Assembly (NCBI GenBank): GCA_029204045.2
Contig: CM055066.1
Span: 48,190,972-48,254,971, forward strand
Source: Tillandsia leiboldiana
Lineage: Eukaryota > Streptophyta > Magnoliopsida > Poales > Bromeliaceae
Length of the DNA: 64,000 nucleotides
Direction: 5' to 3'
The position numbers and the translations under genes were made by a program. Shown one piece after another: positions 54,701-64,000 of the stretch; position 1 is the stretch's first letter; the number at the start of each line of letters is the position of its first letter. The notes beneath the pieces are model-generated. The model was not told where the DNA came from. It made no database searches and saw nothing but the letters and a program-made list of their open reading frames with translations.

Positions 54701-57700
54701 TGCGCAATCGTCCGTTTGACAGGGGGAGTCCCAGGTATCGAACTGGGAAAGTGCCTAATTTACATCCTAGAATCCCTGCAAGCCTTCCCCCCATTTAAGA
54801 GTCCCTGCCCAGATGGAAAAGCTCAGTCTTTGCCCTATTAATCTTCAGCCTTGATGCCTACTCAAAGAGTTGCTAGATAAAGAGAAGGTTTCTCACCTGC
54901 CTCCGCTTATCTTTACAAAAAAAGAATGTGTCGTCCGCGAACTGGATAATAGCTACCGTAGTCTCCTTACTGGGACCCACCCTCCTCAACAATCTATTTC
55001 TCACCACTTGCTCCATCAATCTCGCCAATCCTTCTGCTACAAGAAGGAAGAGATAGGGGGAGAGTGGGTTGCCCTGCCGTAGGCCCATTTTAGTCTTAAT
55101 CCATCTGGTTGGTACTCCGTTAACAAGTACAACTATTTTAGTATTAGCGATGTACTGTTCGATCCAATCGCACCACTTATCGTTCGCCCCCAGCCAAATC
55201 ATAACCCTTTTCAGAAAATCCCATTTCACTTTGTCGTACGCCTTTTCAAAATTAGCTTTGATTCCAATAGAGTCCTTCCTTGTTTTTGAGCACCAACTAA
55301 CTATCTCGGTTGCAGTTACAAAAGAATCCAGGATGGATCGCCCTTTAAGGAACGCAGCCTGAGTGGGGGAGATGATATCTTTCATGGCACCTTCGAGTCT
55401 GTTAGCGAGTACTTTAGATATAATCTTTTGGACACCATTAAGAAAACTAATCGGTCTAAACTCATTAGCCAATTTTGCCCCTTCTACCTTAGGTATAAGG
55501 CATATAAAAGAATAATCCATTGGTCTAGTGTTCAGTGTACCGTCGAATGGGTCCTGAAAAATGTTTAGCAAAGCTTCTTTTACCACTTCCCAAAATTTTT
55601 GGTAGAATCTCAAATTGAAACCGTTTGGACCTGGGGCGTTATTATTGCCTAATTGGAAGGTTTCGTTCCTACCCTCATCCAAAGAGAATGGAACAGTAAG
55701 GTTATCCGGTTGGATTATAGGTCTGTCCTTAAAAAGACAACTCCAATCGCCAAACGGCGAGCTATTAAGGTGGTTCGGGGCGAACAAATCTTTGAATTTA
55801 TTAAAAAAATACGTTCTTTTTTCTTCCTCCCTTAAGATAGTCCTTCTATTCTCCGTCACCTCGAAAATGGTGTTCACACGTTTTCTTCCATTAGCTACTA
55901 AATGAATTTTTTTTGCATACCGTCACCTTCCTTGAGCCAGTGCAACCGAGTGCGGGTTTTCCATAACGTTTCTAATACACCCTTTAGTTGCATCTTAAGT
56001 TGCATTCGCTTCTCAAAATCCTAGGGAGAAAGATTATGTTGTTCCTCCAAAACGTCCAGTCGTTGGATCTCCTCCACTAAAGACTTCTTCAATTTCGATA
56101 TGCTATAAAAACTTGAAGAACACCATTCTTTAATGCGCTTGCGATAGTGTCTAAGCTTGGCCACTAAGGTCAGTACACTAGAACTTTTCTTGGCGCCTCA
56201 TTCCACTAGATCGGTATCCTGTCACAAAACTCTTCTCGTCATAACTTGACTTCTTCAAACCTGAACATACGAAAATTCATTTTTTCGCAAGTGGAGAGCA
56301 AAATCGATGAGTGGTCCGACGTCACACTCCGCAATGCCACCACTTTCGATAAAGGAAAGGCCTGATCCCAATCAATAGAGATTAGGAAACGATCAAGTTT
56401 AGCCAAGGTAGGGCTATTCTGCATGTTGGATCACATGAAGTTTTGATTACCCATAGGCAAGTCAATCATTTCTAACTCATTTACCAAATCAATGAACATG
56501 GCCATATGTCGCCCGCTCCAGCTTCTGCCTCTTCTCCCATCTGGTTCTTTGTTATGTTGAAATCACCACACATCACCCACAGTCTGCCGCAAAATCTTTT
56601 TAACTTCGCCAACTCGATACAGAACTCCTCCTTACCATCCCACGAGGAAGGCCCATAAACGTTCGTAACATAGAAGTACATGCCGCTAGAGGTGTTTCAA
56701 TCGGAGAGTAAGAGAAAATTTACGAACTAGTACCTCATTGCAAGAAAAAACTTTTGAGTTCCAACAAGAGATCATACCCCCCCGACGCTCTCTCCGATGT
56801 GATGAACTAGCACTTATCGAAATAAGTTCCAGCAAAGGATCGGAGAAAGGAACGAGAGACCGAATCCACCTTGGATTCTTGAAGGCACAAAACCAACTCT
56901 CTAAACTTGGAAACCACCGACTTCACAAGACATCTTTTACCTAGGTCATTCAGACTCCTAACATTCCAACTATAAACATGAAACATATAAAAAACTAAAA
57001 AACCTCCTCCCATTCTAGAACCCATATCCACGGCCCACCTAAGTAGTGGTGCTCCGATATTCCATAAAATTCTGCACTTCATCATCATTGAGGAGGACCC
57101 CACACTTCGCACTCTTATCCCTGAGTTTGATAAGAGTCGGGATCCGACAACCTTTGCACGGTGCTCCGTTAACTAGCCCCTTGTTGGTAGTGCACAGTTT
57201 CGATGGCATCTCTACGTTTCTTCCCTCCCGTAGCTGCATTTTACGTATTATTGCCTTTTTAGTTGAATCGTGGATCAGGCGACTAGCCAGGGGAGCGTTC
57301 TCTCTGAAGGGGGTAACACTTGAGATCGAGCCAATCTCCGTTGGTCCGATACTCAAGGCATCTTCCTCGCTAGGTTCGTTAGAAGGCGCCAAAACCTCCG
57401 TATGCGAAGCGTTGCCAAAATGACAGGATCCTTCTACACTCCTTTTAGTTGAGACAAAAAAGAAACTTTGGGTAGTATTACCTCCTTCCGGAGAGAAGGG
57501 ATCAAGGGGGTGTTCCACCCAAGTCGTCGCTTCAAAAAAACCCAGACTGCTGGATGGGGCCATAGCACTAAGTGCCACTACGGAACCCAACTTGTCAAGC
57601 ACCAAAGACATCCTCGTAGGTGAGTAGTGGTCCAATTTAAAGATTCTCAGAGGTGGCCCCCATTGCTAAATACGGTCTAATGGCCCAACAAGGGGAAACT

Positions 57701-60700
57701 TGTTAAAATCCTCAAAGTGAAAACCTGCTGGGCTGACTTAGCACTAAAGGAGGCCCACCAACCTCTTACCTAGGTCTCCTTCCCCCAGTACATGACCACC
57801 AAAAGCTTCCCCATTCCAAACACCCACATCATCCTTTCTAGATCCTCGCGCCAACTCCCAAGATACTTCTTCAGTCCTATGTTCCCTTGAACTCCTCGAT
57901 ACGAGGCTCCGCTCCCGCGACTTGCCCTCTTCGACCGTCGCTTGGACTTCCGGATACCCCTCTGTGCCTTTACTTGTAGGCCGAGGAACGCTCCCTCGTA
58001 TACTTGCTTCTTCTCTTTCGTACGAACCTATCATCTTAAGGTCCTTCTTCGTACGCCTCACCGGGGAAGTAGAATTTGAAAAAATTACCGGAATTGTCAT
58101 GCGAATGCTTCCCAACGATGACAGCGGGTCATAAGGTATGTGTCTCCTCCACTCTGTGATCGACACACCCAGGTCCTCTGGTTAAAGCAGTCGGGACCGT
58201 TGGGTATTCGGCCTCCACCTGCGGAGAAGAGAGAAGGACCCTTCCAGTGTTTGCCAAGGCCCCTGCCGGAGCCTCACAGGAGTGCCGTGACCAACGCCGA
58301 TTTACCGGAATCCATGTAGCACTATTGCGCCATCTATCCCTCATCCCTGAAGAGTTCCAAGAATTCTATAGTCCAGCGATGTTACCTTCAGTGGAGCTAA
58401 TCCCAGAAGCGTCTCCTTCTTGGAGTTTAACCCTTCTAGCAATTTGTCTACCTAGGGGATCCGTCTGGTCGTCCCCCTCTTTCGGATCACCCCCAGCGAA
58501 CGGGATACCGCGAACATCGCCCCCAAAGCGGGCTGTTCTCTCCAAACGAACAATAACGAAAATAATAATGTCCCCCATGGTTAGCGACAGTGTTTCAGGA
58601 ACATCTGTGGGGTCATCCACTGCGACCTAGCATCGGAAGCCGATGAGGTCGAGCATATTAATGCTGTTCTTATCCCCCGGAGATATCTACCGAAGCTGTT
58701 GACAATGGACGCAACCTTATAATCTGACCAGCATTCAAAGGGTAGATTTACTAACTGGATCTAGGCTTTGTACTTCAGCAGAGAGCGCCTTGCGTTTCGG
58801 TAAGGGCTCCATTCGTAGCATGGCAATGCTGGAACCTGATAACCTCCCTTCTTACAAGATCTTCCGGGCGAACCCATTGGGGAAAAAAGATCATGAAGTC
58901 CCTCTCACGACTTCGAGCCACATGGAAATCGTCAGACAAACCACCATATTTATTGGCGAGATCTGTAGCTAACATTTCCTGAGGGCAAATTCCCAGGCTG
59001 TCGGGGCTAATGATACTAGCCAGCACCGCGTTCCGACCCAACTGCTGACAAGAAAGGAAGCCTTCAATCACAGGAATGAAGATCTTCATCGAGGGAGGTC
59101 GGAATCCCACCGCTCTATGCATCTTCTTCGCTGTCGACCCTCGACGAAGCCGACAGGAGAAAGCAGAATGCCCCAACTTAAAGCACGAGAAACACCGCAG
59201 TGGTTCTCTGCAATCTTGGACACGGTAGTCTCTCGCTAGACACCGGAAGCACCTCCCAGTTACAGCAGGGAAGCTGGAGAAAGAGTGCCGGAGAGGCGGC
59301 TTCAAGTGCTTTCGTAAGGGATGGGTAGCAAGGTGTCTGGTGAGGTGGGAATTACTAAGGAGAGCCTCTTTATAGGAAAGCTCCAATGGAATCTTGGAGC
59401 CTACCAGGGTCTCCTTTTTCCACTGGGTAGTAGTACTCTTGGATCTTCCCTTACCTCGGATCTCAGAGGGCTTCAAGTGCTTCTGAATGCCCTCACTTGA
59501 AGGACTGGCACTAGACGGAGAAAAGTCTCCATTAACAGGACAATACGAGGTTAAGCTATCACCTTTCAGATCAGCCCAGGACACCTTTGTCTTTATGTTC
59601 TTAGACCCTTTTGCGAGGAATTTCTCCTTTGATTCCCCCACAGGAGCGGGGGAACTAGCAAGCGACTCCTTCAGCTCCTTCTCCTTTTGTATTCTTATCC
59701 TCCTTGCAGACTGGAGGTTCGAGCTTCCTCTCCTTACGGTTCCTCGGATCGCTGCAGATTGGCCGCTTCCCCTTCTTCGTTGCCTTACGCCTCCTGCATC
59801 CCCTTTTTTAGCCATCTTTTTAATGTATTATCAACTGACAATTTGACAGGCAAACAACTTACTTAAAGAAGGAAGTCGCACACATGCATATTTCGCTTTT
59901 GGATATATTTGATCAGCTAGAATTAGTTCGCGAATATGAATTTATTTACATGCAAATGAGTAATATACAGCAAAATACTAAGAGAAACACAGTGAGTGCG
60001 TAAAGATCATGTAGGAATAGGCAATAGGCAATAGATGGCTAGTCCGTGAGGACGCTAAATGTTTTGATAGGACTGCCTAGGTACCCAAGTATTTGCCTGT
60101 GATGACCTGTATTAGGAATTCTGATTCATTGAAATGTTGTTCCTGTAATTTTTGAACTTAGTTTTAAAATTCTTTAGGATGCTGTATTCTTTAGGATGCT
60201 GTATTGCATTTGTTCTCTGTTATTAGTCAACTTCAATTTTTCAAATCTTTTACTGAACTGAATTGTTTCATTCACCATTGAGAAATCTTTTGTTGTCGAG
60301 ATAATCAGATAACTGTAAAATTTGAAATGAGGTGCTGCACTTTTAGAAACCTACTGTTTGCTAAATAAAATTTTCAGCTATCCACCAGTATTCAACATTT
60401 GACAAACACAGTTGCTAATGTATATTCTAGTGTGGACTATATCTTTATTCTAGCTGCTAGTGAAACTCAAGGATCTTGTTTTCATTTATTCCTTACTAAT
60501 AGTTGATACCAAGAAGGAATTTTATATGGAGTTCTACATCGTCCACTCCATATCCTTCGCATGCAACATTGTTCATGGATGGTAATCTAGTAATATACTT
60601 CAGTTCTTTTTGTTTTGTGGACAAGTAATCAATACATTCGTGATAAGATGAACGCTGGTAGCTATTGGAAACCTCATTATGTTGCCAAAATGCAATTCGA

Positions 60701-60890
60701 GTGTGCCCGGTCTTCTATATCTTCTGCAGTATTGCAATAAGAAACTCCAGTTACAAGCATTTCCATTGTTTTTCAGGTCAGAAGATTGGAAGGATATCTT
60801 GCCAGTTACTGGTACATGAAAGGATTGAAACCAATCAAGCACGCTCTCTTAACTGAAACCGAAAACTTAGTAAAAGATCCATCCTTGTGA
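48785..60890 (+). CDS. PGPP1: Phosphatidylglycerophosphate phosphatase 1-like (HAD family)
   Basis: Four exons: 48785-49307, 50198-50271, 50349-50456, 60777-60890; 819 nt, 272 residues, all junctions in frame. The protein dephosphorylates phosphatidylglycerol phosphate to phosphatidylglycerol; the plant enzyme acts in plastids (and possibly mitochondria) for thylakoid lipid. The first 60 residues (MSRLALPALHSQFLSLAQPF, Ser/Arg/Thr-rich) look like a transit peptide. HAD motifs: FDKDNTLT (D107 nucleophile, D109), VFSNSVG (S144), the KKPAGTA lysine in exon 2, and VGDRHFTDIVYGN (acidic pair) in exon 3. Exon 4 ends KHALLTETENLVKDPSL. The start at 48785 gives the transit peptide; in-frame ATGs at 48668 and 48920 are alternatives. 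Intron 1 is GC-AG, introns 2 and 3 GT-AG. No defect seen. Confidence 0.9.
49308..50197 (+). other. PGPP1 intron 1 (GC-AG)
   Basis: Donor CATG/GCAAGT, acceptor ATTGTAG/AGAC. Only this junction keeps the frame (Gly-to-Glu codon G/AG). It contains a foldback MITE and a second copy of the 18-base donor-spanning sequence at 49746-49763. Confidence 0.8.
49401..49575. mobile_element. Foldback MITE in PGPP1 intron 1
   Basis: Imperfect terminal inverted repeats of about 55 bp. Left is AGGCCTAGT..AATGTGGTGGTGGCTAAAAG..TATTTTGTACTTTGGAA, and the right arm is its reverse complement, ending AACTAGGCCT. Total 175 bp with no coding capacity. A TTA/TTAA-type flanking repeat is possible; superfamily not assigned. 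Confidence 0.75.
50457..53305 (+). other. PGPP1 intron 3, 5' part
   Basis: Donor GATG/GTTTGC. AT-rich intron sequence. Short ORFs are random. Small MITE-like pieces may be present (GGCCTTGTTTGG at 52701-52712), but no paired ends were confirmed. Confidence 0.6.
53778..54419 (-). pseudogene. LINE ORF2 C-terminal zf-RVT region
   Basis: 213-codon minus frame: NMNVALLAKWWWRYL at the start (a conserved LNxALLxKWxWRxxxE block), then RDIFKCGTSYVIGDGHKVRF and WHDIWCDQAPLRTLYPRIF (GxGxxxxFWxDxWxG..L....P.L), and VKSLYKFLQ (the usual S.Y..L). This is the zinc-binding reverse transcriptase domain of plant LINEs. The final W..pP.....FxW block is partly kept (LWKIRAPPESQNFCM) and then lost. Confidence 0.8.
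54546..55877 (-). pseudogene. LINE ORF2 reverse transcriptase
   Basis: The main minus frame, 54873-55877 (334 codons), holds APGPNGFNLRFYQKFWEVVK, LIPKVEGAKLANEFRPISFL, a LANRLEGAMKDIISPTQAAF stretch, KANFEKAYDKVKWDFL, MGLRQGNPLSPYLFLLVAEG and FADDTFFF. These are the fingers and palm motifs of plant L1 reverse transcriptases. The first catalytic aspartate of the usual KxDFEKAYDxVxW block is changed to asparagine (KANFEKAYD). The thumb region continues in another frame at 54546-54794 (KLGTFPVRYLGLPLS, WQAKLLSQGGRLVLVNSVL). At least one frameshift lies between them. Confidence 0.85.
55878..57000 (-). pseudogene. LINE ORF2 endonuclease, degenerate
   Basis: Pieces of an AP-type endonuclease in several minus frames: VYSWNVRSLNDLGKR (about 56968-56925, usually WNVRGLN), VLCLQESKV (catalytic glutamate), FYVTNVYGPSS (about 56677), LWVMCGDFNITK (DFN motif, 56587), KLDRFLISIDWD (about 56400) and SVTSDHSSILL (SDH motif, 56313). 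It nicks target DNA in L1-type insertion. Multiple stops and frame changes. Confidence 0.8.
57001..58774 (-). pseudogene. LINE ORF1 3' part and inter-ORF region
   Basis: Minus-strand pieces without a recognised domain (open frames at 57039-57635, 57744-58166, 58366-58620). By position they are the low-complexity C-terminal half of ORF1 and the gap to ORF2. Frame changes separate them. Confidence 0.5.
58775..59815 (-). pseudogene. LINE ORF1 (gag-like, zinc knuckles)
   Basis: 346-codon open minus frame from ATG 59815. Basic N-terminus (RQRRRGSGQS, RRIRIQKEKELKES). Paired zinc knuckles come in the middle (near residues 190-218). The first, CFRCLARDYRVQDC, has tyrosine where histidine is expected. 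The second, CFSCFKLGHSAFSC, is a normal CX2CX4HX4C. The region after it (MKIFIPVIEGFLSCQQLGRN, LATDLANKYGG, FMIFFPQWVRPEDLVRREVI) matches the conserved ORF1 block of plant L1 elements. It would coat LINE RNA. The frame is lost after residue 346. Confidence 0.8.
59830..60776 (+). other. PGPP1 intron 3, 3' part
   Basis: Host intron sequence after the LINE target duplication, with a repeated TTCTTTAGGATGCTGTATT unit at 60169-60205. Ends with the acceptor TTTTTCAG at 60776. Confidence 0.7.
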
Positions 60891-61730
60891 CAAAGTGCTT
60901 GCAGCATCAAACAAGATTCTGATGTTTTTTGTGGCATAGGAAATTGCAGGTTTTGGCTGGGGACAAATTCCAGATGTGCTTCAACCAGTTTGACCTTGAT
61001 CTCTTCATGCTGTAGATATTAGGGGATATACCTTTGACGCTTCAAATGTGTCAGATTTTTTTATTATTTAAACTTGAGATTTTAATATCATGTAAGAGGT
61101 AGATTCTTGTAAAATTGGTTTCTACATTTGTATAGCAGATCCCTGACAATGAAGTTTCAAAAAATCAGTAGATAATTCACTTTTCTGCATATTTATATCA
61201 AATTACTATATAAGACTTGTGAATTAATGACTGGTGCAGTTAAAAATGATCTAAAGCAATTGAAGCTTCTGAAGCCTGATATCATGATTTTATAGAAATT
61301 ATCTTATATATGATCGAATTGCCTATGAACGAATTGTTAAAATTAAACAGAACTATGAAAGTAGATGATGGAATTCTCTGATTACATATCAAAGGTGGTG
61401 ATTTTGGTGTAAATTGTAAGATTTTTTTTTCCCCCCCTCAAAATTCAACTATTTTGAATTGCTATACACAATTTAATGAACAGACTTCTCAAATTAAACA
61501 TCGAATTTGCTAGTTTAACCTTATGTAGTGATGGTGTTGAAAACTGTAAAATTTGTTTCTTAGATGCTTTTATATTTCAAATTTTTGTACTAGAAGATAA
61601 TGAAATGTGATTCTAAAATCATGTTAAATAAACAGTATTGGATATTAATTTAGTTGCTCTAGCATAAACAAATATAGCAGACGCATTAATTAATTATTTA
61701 AGTGTGTGTGTGTATATATATATAATTGAG
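60891..61730 (+). other. PGPP1 3' UTR and downstream sequence
   Basis: AT-rich sequence after the stop codon. No second gene recognised. Poly(A) site not placed. Confidence 0.5.
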
Positions 61731-61734
61731 TTCT

Positions 61735-62370
61735 TATGCTTTTAAAAGTACTAAACCATTGGTACTGGTAGGTTTTTAGCTTTTGGATGAAAAAAATGTA
61801 TTGTAAGAATAATAGTGGGCCTCTTGGATTAAGTGAGTAGTTGGTAAAATAGGATGATTTAAGAGATGAAATTAGTCAAAAGGGTAAATCTAACGGTAAA
61901 AAACTTACAAGCACCAATTACTTGATAAAGTTCAGCTATTATCGATAGCACCAAGCATTTGGTGCTATCAAGTTTTTCACTGTTAGATCTACGTCTTTGG
62001 TTATTTTCATCCCTTAGATCATACTATTCTCCCAACCACCCACTAAATCTTAGGGGCCCACTATTATCCTAACCACACATCACTTCATCCAAGGGTTAAA
62101 AATTTAATAGCACCAATGACTTAGTGCTATCAATAGTATTCCAGCTTAGTAGTTAAGCTGGAATACTATTGATAGTACCAAGTTATTGGTACTATTAAGT
62201 TTTTAATCGTTGAATTAAAAGATGTGTGGTTGAGATAATAGTAGGCCCATTGGGTTTAATGGGTGGTTGGGGAATAGTAAAATTCAACGGATGAAAATAA
62301 TTAAAAGGGTTGATCTAAGGGTAGAAAACTTGATAACACCAAATACTTTGTACTATCGATAGTATAGAAG
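61735..62370. mobile_element. Cluster of three related MITE copies
   Basis: Three about 210-bp copies in alternating orientation (61735-61930 forward, 61936-62147 reverse, 62150-62370 forward). All carry the ATAATAGTGGGCC / GGTGGTTGG core and small hairpins such as GGTACTAT/ATAGTACC near their ends. Copies two and three form a 220-bp-arm palindrome centred on AGCTTAGTAGTTAAGCT. Confidence 0.65.
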
Positions 62371-62373
62371 CCT

Positions 62374-62755
<382 letters not shown>

Positions 62756-62769
62756 ATATATATATATAT

Positions 62770-63265
62770 ATAGTAAGTAGGACTTGTGTGTTTTTAGAAA
62801 TACGGAGTCCTTTCGTGCTCCCAAGTCGTTTTCGATATTGGGACTTCCGAATGGACGATTAGCTCCGTTAGACTTGATTTAGAATATTTGAAGTATCTAC
62901 AAAATAAATTTCATGATTTTTCGATATCATTTACATAGTGATCCAATGTAATACAAGAGAATTTTCGGCGATTACAGTGTAAGTCGCGGCGTTTAAATGT
63001 TGAAATCTGTAAAATCGGTCGTTATTGGGCAATTCAGCTACTGGCATGCATTTCGTGAATTCGAAAGTTTAAATGTGTGAGTTTGAAAGTTTAAATTCAA
63101 AAGTTTGAATTGCGGGGACGAAACCATAATTTTGTAAAAGAAGAGGGGGTTAGGGTTAAGTAAGCCTTAATATAACCCTAACGTAACCCTAATCCCTTTC
63201 ACATTTCCCACAGCCGCAACCACACCTCCCCTCCCCTGTCCGTACGCACTGTAGCCGCCCAAGGT

Positions 63266-63322
<57 letters not shown>

Positions 63323-63740
63323 TCAAGGGTTTCAACCTTTTCCCTTAGTTTCGGGCGCCCGTAACCCGGCCGCCATCTCTGCCAACTGCGCGTCGCCAAG
63401 CGGAGCCCTCACCGCACACACGGACGCAGGAGATCGCCCATTGCCTAGCACCGCGCGTGCCACTTCAAACTAAGCTCCTGCAGAGTCTCTTCTCCATACG
63501 GGCGCCTGTTTCCTGCTGCTCGCGTGCCTGACCCGCTGCTCGAAGCCCGCACTGCTTGGAGCCCATGCCGTTGTTGAAGCCCGCACTATGCAACACCGCA
63601 ACCAGCTGGGCCATGTCAGCCCGGCCCAAACACTTGCGCGCCTACCCTGCAGTACTCCATCTTTCACCAACGAATAAGAGACCCTAAACATATCTAAAAT
63701 ATGGGTAAGACGAGCTGAAGTAAGTTTGGTTCGAAGTAAA
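62770..63740. other. Unassigned repeat-like region
   Basis: AT-rich then GC-rich sequence without a convincing ORF. Contains AACCCTAA boxes at 63173-63191 and an inverted GGGTTAGGGTTAAG at 63148. The GGGGACGAAACCATAATTTTG stretch and leader-like part resemble LTR sequence, but no ends were found. Confidence 0.35.
63267..63319. repeat. (AG)n microsatellite
   Basis: About 26 AG repeats. Confidence 0.97.
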
Positions 63741-64000
63741 ATCCATTCGGACCAAAGTTGAGTTGGGAAGCGAGCTTGGGAAATTGAAATCTACAAAACA
63801 GCAGGCTATAGCATGGCGTACCGGTACCCCATGGCATGTACCGGAACCCTATAGAAAACTAGAAAAATCCAGCTCTCAGGTTTTTGAGAAATCAGGGGAG
63901 ATGTACCGGAACCAAAGTCCGCGTACCGGTACCCTTGTACTAGCCGCTGGTTTAAAATGTTTTTGCGTCTACTTTTGATTTCGTTTATTTCGCAATTCGT
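63741..64000 (+). repeat. LTR-like fragment with GTACCGGTACC palindromes
   Basis: GTACCGG(T/A)ACC sites at 63818, 63838, 63903 and 63923, in a setting similar to 34347-34435 (minus). Probably part of a gypsy LTR running out of the window; no ends seen. Confidence 0.4.

Larger units (their letters stand above)
53314..59819 (-). mobile_element. LINE (L1-type) in intron 3, antisense
   Basis: Poly(A) tail seen as T13 at 53314-53326; zf-RVT, RT, endonuclease and ORF1 follow in reverse order up to 59815. The 10-base TTAATGTATT at 53306-53315 and 59820-59829 is the likely target duplication, its left end merging with the T run. Frames are broken in many places, so it is inactive. The 5' end lies only 4 bases upstream of the ORF1 ATG, which suggests either slight 5' truncation or a very short leader. 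Confidence 0.85.

Noticed and set aside
63148..63191. Interstitial telomere array
   Set aside because: Only two to three imperfect units; too short.

Overview
The window is nuclear DNA from a flowering plant. A monocot is likely, because the one host gene has a very GC-rich, alanine-rich first exon, followed by introns and flanks that are AT-rich; the species cannot be named from this. About 47 of the 64 kb is nested transposable elements, and the rest is one split host gene and its flanks.

Layout. 1-14247: the 5' part of a minus-strand Ty3/gypsy element (Z, Tat-like, non-autonomous looking), split by a complete Ty3/gypsy element A (835-12242, 3.3-kb LTRs, decayed gag-pol). 14248-14970: truncated plus-strand LTR of the Z family. 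14984-18977: element B, a minus-strand member of the same family whose gag-pol is replaced by an antisense, intron-containing plant-mobile-domain (PMD) gene. 18978-32610: element C (same family, minus strand), split by a young, almost intact Ty1/copia SIRE-type element (20462-31473, identical 5-bp target duplications, 1342-bp LTRs). 32611-34245: AT-rich filler, a hAT-like end, a gypsy gag fragment and LTR ends. 34246-39571: a gypsy LTR split by element Y (34632-39290), a complete non-autonomous member of the Z family with a perfect 5-bp target duplication. 39572-40061: gypsy remnant. 40062-46309: composite TRIM element with four 177-bp LTRs, flanked by one 5-bp target duplication, holding a foreign LTR fragment and a 3.9-kb solo LTR. 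46310-47962: gag and LTR of another Z-family copy (W). 48785-60890: the host gene, a HAD-family phosphatidylglycerophosphate phosphatase (PGPP1-like), four exons, with a MITE in intron 1 and a 6.5-kb antisense LINE in the 10.3-kb intron 3. 61735-62755: MITE copies and microsatellites. 62770-64000: unassigned, partly LTR-like.

How the parts relate. PGPP1 is the only gene here with a cellular role (last step of phosphatidylglycerol synthesis). The Z, B, C, W, Y group is one lineage: similar LTR ends, the same sequence after the LTR, the same short gag N-terminus, and no reverse transcriptase seen in the complete copies. They probably move with enzymes from elsewhere.

The most unusual signals are: the antisense PMD gene with introns inside B; the composite TRIM; the copy of the LTR palindrome array placed before a TATA box, an intron-like leader and the env-like ORF of the copia element; the in-frame 129-bp (43-codon) tandem repeat in Z and Y gag; and the G-box/CCAAT modules in the long gypsy LTRs. 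All coordinates were read by eye, with no database search.
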